From an uncultured Chromatiaceae bacterium (GTDB lineage Bacteria; Pseudomonadota; Gammaproteobacteria; Enterobacterales; Alteromonadaceae): 18,118 nucleotides of DNA. This document shows, piece by piece, positions 14,138 to 18,118 of this stretch. The stretch covers positions 1 through 18,118 of the forward strand of contig CAMLSF010000070.1 in assembly GCA_946482615.1 (NCBI GenBank), in the 5' to 3' direction. A program made the position numbers and the translations under genes. The notes below the pieces were generated by a model. It was not told the DNA's origin. It saw only the letters and a program-made list of their open reading frames with translations, and ran no database searches. Position 1 is the first letter of the stretch. Each line of letters starts with the position of its first letter.

Positions 14138-15678
14138 TAACTTAACTTCATCAGGATTTTGCCCGTCATTTCAGCAGGGATAGGCATACCCATCAAGTGC
14201 AACATGGTCGGTGCTATATCACTTAAGATACCGCCTGGTGTTACTGTGGCGTTACGACCAACATAAATCAGGGGCACAGGATCGCTGGTATGGGCTGTGT
14301 GGGCCTGACCAGATTCCGGATCCAGCATCTGCTCAGCGTTGCCATGGTCGGCTGTAATTAAACATTCGCCACCGACCTGCTGTAGTGCTTCCACCACACG
14401 GCCAATGCAGTGATCCACAGCTTCTACAGCTTTAATAGCGGCAGATAAAATACCAGTATGGCCCACCATATCGCCATTCGGATAATTACAGATGATCACA
14501 TCAAAGTCGCCGCTGTGAATGGCGTCCACCAGTTTGTTGGTCAGTTCGGTGGAGTTCATTTCCGGCTGCAAATCATAAGTAGCTACGTTAGGGGAAGGCA
14601 CCAGAATACGTTGTTCACCGTCAAATACCTCTTCACGGCCGCCGCTAAAGAAAAAGGTCACGTGAGCATATTTTTCGGTTTCTGAAATACGTAACTGAGT
14701 TTTCTGGTGTTTGGCCAGCCATTCACCTAAGACGTTATTCAGGCTTTCTGGCGGGTAAGCACAAGGTGCTTTAATATCAGCAGCATATTCAGTCAGCATG
14801 ACAAAGCTGGCCAGTTGCGGCTGATAGTCACGTTTAAAGCCAGTGAAGTCAGCATCAATAAAAGCCCGGCTGAACTGGCGTGCCCGGTCGGCACGGAAGT
14901 TCATAAAAATCAGGCTATCGCCCTGCTGCATTTTAACCACATCACCTGCGGCATTTTTAATGGCTGTGGCTTTGACAAATTCATCGTTTTCGTCGCGGCT
15001 GTAGGCAGCTTTTAATGCATCTACAGCTGTAGTTGCAGTGTATTCAGCTTTGCCCTGGGTCAATAAGTCGTAAGCGGCTTGTACGCGGTCCCAGCGTTTA
15101 TCACGATCCATCGCATAATAACGGCCAATCACTGAAGCCACCTGGCCGACACCTATGGCTTTAAAGTGATCTTCGACCCGTTGCAATGAAGCTTCAGCGC
15201 TGCGTGGTGGTGTATCGCGGCCATCTAAAAAGGCGTGCAGGTAAATATCAGTGGCGCCTTGTTGTTTAGCTAAATCAATCATCGCAATAATATGATCTTC
15301 GTGACTGTGCACACCACCTGGCGATAACAAGCCCATCAGATGTACAGCTTTACCATGGCGCACAGCGGCCTGGGTGGCTTCAACCAGCACAGGATTGGTA
15401 AAAAAGTCGCCATCAGCAATAGCTTTGGTGATACGGGTAAAATCCTGATACACCACACGGCCAGAACCTAAATTGACATGGCCTACTTCAGAGTTACCCA
15501 TCTGACCATCCGGCAAACCTACATCCAGACCAGAGCCAGAAATCAGCGTATGAGGATACTCTGCCCATAACTTGTCCATCACCGGGGTATTGGCTTGTAA
15601 AATGGCGTTGGATTCACGTTCTTCTCTGTATCCCCATCCATCCAATATCAGTAAGACTAACGGCTTTTTCGGCTGCAT
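14137..15678 (-). CDS. gpmI: 2,3-bisphosphoglycerate-independent phosphoglycerate mutase
   Basis: GpmI interconverts 3- and 2-phosphoglycerate in glycolysis, using two manganese ions and a phosphoserine intermediate. The product is 513 residues from the start chosen here. Metal-site features are LILDGWG (Asp13), the nucleophile Ser63 in [18 protein letters not shown] in the phosphatase-like insert, and [11 protein letters not shown] plus [13 protein letters not shown] near the end. I place the start at 15678 because GGAG lies eight bases upstream and the length then fits the family. An in-frame ATG at 15702 adds eight residues but has no ribosome binding site. First gene of gpmI-envC-yibQ. 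Confidence 0.96.
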   Translation of the reverse strand: MQPKKPLVLLILDGWGYREERESNAILQANTPVMDKLWAEYPHTLISGSGLDVGLPDGQMGNSEVGHVNLGSGRVVYQDFTRITKAIADGDFFTNPVLVEATQAAVRHGKAVHLMGLLSPGGVHSHEDHIIAMIDLAKQQGATDIYLHAFLDGRDTPPRSAEASLQRVEDHFKAIGVGQVASVIGRYYAMDRDKRWDRVQAAYDLLTQGKAEYTATTAVDALKAAYSRDENDEFVKATAIKNAAGDVVKMQQGDSLIFMNFRADRARQFSRAFIDADFTGFKRDYQPQLASFVMLTEYAADIKAPCAYPPESLNNVLGEWLAKHQKTQLRISETEKYAHVTFFFSGGREEVFDGEQRILVPSPNVATYDLQPEMNSTELTNKLVDAIHSGDFDVIICNYPNGDMVGHTGILSAAIKAVEAVDHCIGRVVEALQQVGGECLITADHGNAEQMLDPESGQAHTAHTSDPVPLIYVGRNATVTPGGILSDIAPTMLHLMGMPIPAEMTGKILMKLS

Positions 15679-15739
15679 ACTTATGGCTCCGTGCTTTGTC
15701 ATTTAAAGATTCTTTGATGGCCTATCTTACCTTGTTTTT

Positions 15740-15753
15740 ACTGTGAAAACAGT
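15740..15753. repeat. Small dyad in the gpmI/yibN divergent region
   Basis: ACTGT (15740-15744), GAAA and ACAGT (15749-15753) form a short perfect inverted repeat in the divergent promoter region. It could be an operator or chance. Confidence 0.25.
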
Positions 15754-15805
15754 GACGAAATAGTACGGATAGGGCTTCATTGCTGCATTCTTTTCTCAAA
15801 CTAGG

Positions 15806-15811
15806 TATACT
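15806..15811 (+). promoter_or_regulatory. Candidate -10 element for yibN-grxC-secB-gpsA
   Basis: TATACT matches the -10 consensus at five of six positions and lies about 45 bases before the yibN start. No convincing -35 hexamer is found at normal spacing, so the call is weak. Confidence 0.3.
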
Positions 15812-15854
15812 CGGCCGCAAAGTTTTGCTCCTGAAATGAAACAGAATGGTGTTT

Positions 15855-16283
15855 ATGCAGCAATATATTGATTTTTTAAGTAATCATCCGTACCTGACCG
15901 CCGCCTGGGTGGCATTATTTTTAGCCTTAATCGTCAGTTGGGTGAAGTCCTTAACTTCATCGGTAAAACAAATTACCCCTACCCAGTTAACTTTGCTGGT
16001 CAACAGAGAAGATGCGACAGTTATCGACATCCGTGCTGAAGCAGACTTTAAAAAAGGTCATATTACTGGCGCCCGTCATCTGACAACAGAACAAATTAAC
16101 ACTCAGGCTGCAACCGGGCTTGAAAATAAAAAAGATGCACCCATCATAGTAGTCTGTCAGGCAGGTATGTCGGCACAAGGCGTAGCTGCTACGTTGAGCA
16201 AACAAGGCTTTAGCAAAGTTTTTGTGTTACAGGGCGGCATGAATACCTGGACAGGCGCAAACCTGCCTGTTGTTAAAAAGTAA
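15855..16283 (+). CDS. yibN: Membrane-anchored rhodanese-like protein YibN
   Basis: The product is a 142-residue protein with one N-terminal membrane helix (about 10-31) and a cytoplasmic rhodanese domain (about 42-140). The domain has VIDIRAEADFKKGHITGARHL and the active-site loop CQAGMS, whose cysteine is the position that carries sulfane sulfur in active rhodaneses. As I recall it, E. coli YibN lacks that cysteine, so this homologue may be catalytic. I chose the ATG at 15855 because MQQYIDFLSNHP aligns with the start of E. coli YibN; an ATG at 15846 would add three residues. Neither has a strong ribosome binding site. It is the first gene of yibN-grxC-secB-gpsA and divergent from gpmI. Confidence 0.88.
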   Translation: MQQYIDFLSNHPYLTAAWVALFLALIVSWVKSLTSSVKQITPTQLTLLVNREDATVIDIRAEADFKKGHITGARHLTTEQINTQAATGLENKKDAPIIVVCQAGMSAQGVAATLSKQGFSKVFVLQGGMNTWTGANLPVVKK

Positions 16284-16295
16284 GTTGGAGCAAAG

Positions 16296-16553
16296 ATGGC
16301 ACAAGTCACTATTTACACTAAGGCCTATTGTCCTTATTGTGTTCGCGCTAAGGCATTATTAGGTCAAAAAGGTGTGCAGTTTGACGAGATTAAAATCGAC
16401 GAACAGCCAGAATTGCGTCCAGCCATGATTGAACGTGCTAACGGCCGTACCACAGTGCCGCAAATTTTTATCGGCGATACTCATGTAGGTGGTTGTGACG
16501 ATCTTTTTGCACTGGAAAATGCCGGTACTTTGAATGCGATGCTCTCTGCTTAG
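16296..16553 (+). CDS. grxC: Glutaredoxin 3
   Basis: This is a small cytoplasmic thiol-disulfide oxidoreductase of 85 residues that uses glutathione. The dithiol active site CPYC is at 12-15. TTVPQIFIG carries the cis-proline, and GGCDDL is the glutathione-binding segment near the end. GGAG lies eight bases before the ATG. It follows yibN by 12 bases and precedes secB, as in E. coli. Confidence 0.95.
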   Translation: MAQVTIYTKAYCPYCVRAKALLGQKGVQFDEIKIDEQPELRPAMIERANGRTTVPQIFIGDTHVGGCDDLFALENAGTLNAMLSA

Positions 16554-16605
16554 TTGCAGCGGGCTCTCCAGCTCTCACTAATTATTATTCAAACTAGGAT
16601 TTATC

Positions 16606-17079
16606 ATGGCCGAACAACAAGCCGCTGAACAATTTGCTATCCAGCGTATTTACGTCAAAGACATTTCTTATGAGTCACCTAATGCGCCGGCAATTTTCCG
16701 TAAAGAGTGGCAGCCAGCTATTCAGTTAGATTTAGATACCCGCAGTGACAAGTTAGACGACAATACCTTTGAAGTGGTGTTATCTCTGACAGTGACTGCC
16801 CGCATTGAGGAAGAAGTTGCATTTTTATGTGAAGTGCAGCAGGCTGGTATTTTTAGTGTTCCGGCACTGGAAGATGCACAAATGGCGCATATGTTAGCGT
16901 CCTTCTGCCCAAACATTCTGTTCCCTTATGCCCGTGAAGCTGTGTCTAACCTGGTGAATCGCGGTACTTTCCCGCAACTGAATCTGGCACCAGTGAATTT
17001 TGATGCCTTATTTGCTCAATACGTGCAAAAACGTCAGGCTGAAGCTCAGGCCCAGCAAGGCGTGACTCAACATTCTTAA
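16606..17079 (+). CDS. secB: Protein-export chaperone SecB
   Basis: SecB is a homotetrameric cytosolic chaperone that keeps preproteins unfolded and hands them to SecA. The 157-residue product has the family's features: [19 protein letters not shown] near the N-terminus, the beta-sheet core [25 protein letters not shown], and [36 protein letters not shown] leading to a short charged tail. AGGA lies shortly before the ATG. It follows grxC by 52 bases, and gpsA begins one base after its stop codon. Confidence 0.97.
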   Translation: MAEQQAAEQFAIQRIYVKDISYESPNAPAIFRKEWQPAIQLDLDTRSDKLDDNTFEVVLSLTVTARIEEEVAFLCEVQQAGIFSVPALEDAQMAHMLASFCPNILFPYAREAVSNLVNRGTFPQLNLAPVNFDALFAQYVQKRQAEAQAQQGVTQHS

Positions 17080-17080
17080 G

Positions 17081-18079
17081 ATGAAAGCTGCAATTGCTGT
17101 GTTAGGGGCGGGCTCATACGGGACCGCCCTTGCTATTTCGCTGGCCCGTAATGGTAATCCAACTCTGTTGTGGGGACGCAACGCGGAGGATATCCGTGTG
17201 ATGGCCGAACAACGGATCAATCAGCGCTATTTGCCGGATATCCGCTTGCCTGATTCTTTAGCTGTAACAGATGATCTGGCCTATGCAGTAAGCTCTTGCC
17301 GGGATATTTTATTGTCCGTGCCAAGCCATGCTTTTGCAGACACTTTAAAGCAAATAAAACCTTATTTGCAGCATGCTGCCCGTGTGGCCTGGGCGACTAA
17401 AGGCCTGGAGCCGGAAACAGGCCGTTTGTTGCAGGATGTGGCCAAAGAAATCCTTGGCGAAGACGTGTCTTTAGCTGTGTTATCTGGCCCGACTTTTGCC
17501 AAAGAATTAGCAAAGGGTTTGCCTACTGCTATCTCCTTGTCTTCTACCGATCCTGAATTTATTGCCACTTTGTCTGATTTGTTGCACTGCACTAAGACCT
17601 TCAGGGTGTATACCAATCCAGATTTTATTGGGGTGCAACTCGGTGGTGCGGTAAAAAACGTTATCGCTATAGGCGCTGGTATGGCCGATGGTATTGGTTT
17701 TGGCGCTAATGCCCGTACCGCTTTGATCACCCGTGGTTTAACCGAAATGTGCCGTTTAGGTTGTGCCTTAGGTGCAAAAAAAGAAACCTTTATGGGCATG
17801 GCGGGTTTAGGTGATCTGGTTTTAACCTGTACCGACAACCAATCCCGTAACAGACGTTTTGGTTTGTTATTAGGGGAAGGTAAAGGTGTTGAAGAAGCCA
17901 TGACGGCCATAGGCCAGGTGGTGGAAGGTTATCGTAATGCCAAAGAAGTCTTTAATCTGGCGCAACGTGTCGGTGTAGAAATGCCTATTACCGAGCAAAT
18001 TTACCAGGTGTTGTATCAGGGCAAAGATGCGCGGTTGGCGGCGATGGATCTATTAGGCCGCGAAAAACGCGACGAATAA
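17081..18079 (+). CDS. gpsA: NAD(P)-dependent glycerol-3-phosphate dehydrogenase
   Basis: GpsA reduces dihydroxyacetone phosphate to sn-glycerol-3-phosphate, the backbone for phospholipids. The 332-residue product begins with the dinucleotide-binding motif GAGSYGTA (9-16). It has ATKGLE with Lys107, [13 protein letters not shown], and the substrate site [17 protein letters not shown], where Lys192 is the expected catalytic lysine, followed by the [10 protein letters not shown] loop. The protein is complete and close to normal length. It is separated from secB by one base, so the two are co-transcribed. No ribosome binding site of its own is obvious except inside the end of secB. The 39 bases after the stop show no recognisable feature. 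Confidence 0.97.
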   Translation: MKAAIAVLGAGSYGTALAISLARNGNPTLLWGRNAEDIRVMAEQRINQRYLPDIRLPDSLAVTDDLAYAVSSCRDILLSVPSHAFADTLKQIKPYLQHAARVAWATKGLEPETGRLLQDVAKEILGEDVSLAVLSGPTFAKELAKGLPTAISLSSTDPEFIATLSDLLHCTKTFRVYTNPDFIGVQLGGAVKNVIAIGAGMADGIGFGANARTALITRGLTEMCRLGCALGAKKETFMGMAGLGDLVLTCTDNQSRNRRFGLLLGEGKGVEEAMTAIGQVVEGYRNAKEVFNLAQRVGVEMPITEQIYQVLYQGKDARLAAMDLLGREKRDE

Positions 18080-18118
18080 AATACCCGTTGTATTTGGCGC
18101 CGCAGCTTTGTTGCCTGC

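Noticed and set aside
15679..15702. Eight-residue N-terminal extension of GpmI
   Set aside because: The ATG at 15702 has no ribosome binding site, whereas GGAG is well placed for the ATG at 15678 and that start gives the normal family N-terminus.
17362..17910. 182-codon open frame antisense to gpsA
   Set aside because: It lies entirely within gpsA on the other strand, with a composition rich in Lys, Pro and Ser and no recognisable domain, so it is a shadow of the real gene.
18080..18118. Possible start of a downstream gene after gpsA
   Set aside because: Only 39 bases remain, with no start codon in a good context and no recognisable peptide.

Overview
The window looks like chromosomal DNA of a gammaproteobacterium of the Alteromonadales/Chromatiaceae type, with Rheinheimera or Alishewanella relatives the best guess. 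Three things point there: gene order is shared with E. coli in two blocks (rsmD<>ftsY-ftsE-ftsX...rpoH, and gpmI-envC-yibQ<>yibN-grxC-secB-gpsA); typical families such as DUF3833, DUF2721, DUF416 and DUF3718 are present; and base composition is moderate throughout. I saw no mobile element, CRISPR array, tRNA or rRNA. The genus is inference.

Layout. Positions 1-60 hold the last codons of a LuxR-type response regulator. It is followed by a large membrane sensor kinase (dCache-HAMP-PAS-GAF-PAS-HisKA-HATPase), so the pair is probably a two-component system. Next come a DUF3833 lipoprotein and a DUF2721 membrane protein, which are convergent with overlapping stop codons inside a perfect dyad, and then a YjaG/DUF416 protein. 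The 363-base gap at 5254-5616 is not empty. It holds a sigma70-like promoter, a c-di-GMP-I (GEMM) riboswitch and a long structured leader whose AAGCTCC segment is complementary to the Shine-Dalgarno region of the next gene, a small secreted DUF3718 protein.

From 6037 to 11856 lies the rsmD / ftsY-ftsE-ftsX / rpoH block. Here ftsX and rpoH are separated by an EAL-HDOD gene on the opposite strand. The rpoH leader carries a perfect CIRCE sequence (TTAGCACTC-N9-GAGTGCTAA), which suggests HrcA-type repression of the heat-shock sigma factor. From 11924 to 18079 lie a minus-strand glycolysis/cell-separation operon (gpmI-envC-yibQ) and a divergent plus-strand operon (yibN-grxC-secB-gpsA).

The two signals most worth following are regulatory: the GEMM riboswitch with a candidate anti-Shine-Dalgarno platform ahead of an uncharacterised exported protein, and the CIRCE operator ahead of rpoH. 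Two start codons were moved inward from the longest possible reading frame (rpoH to 11002, gpmI to 15678), based on ribosome binding sites and family length.
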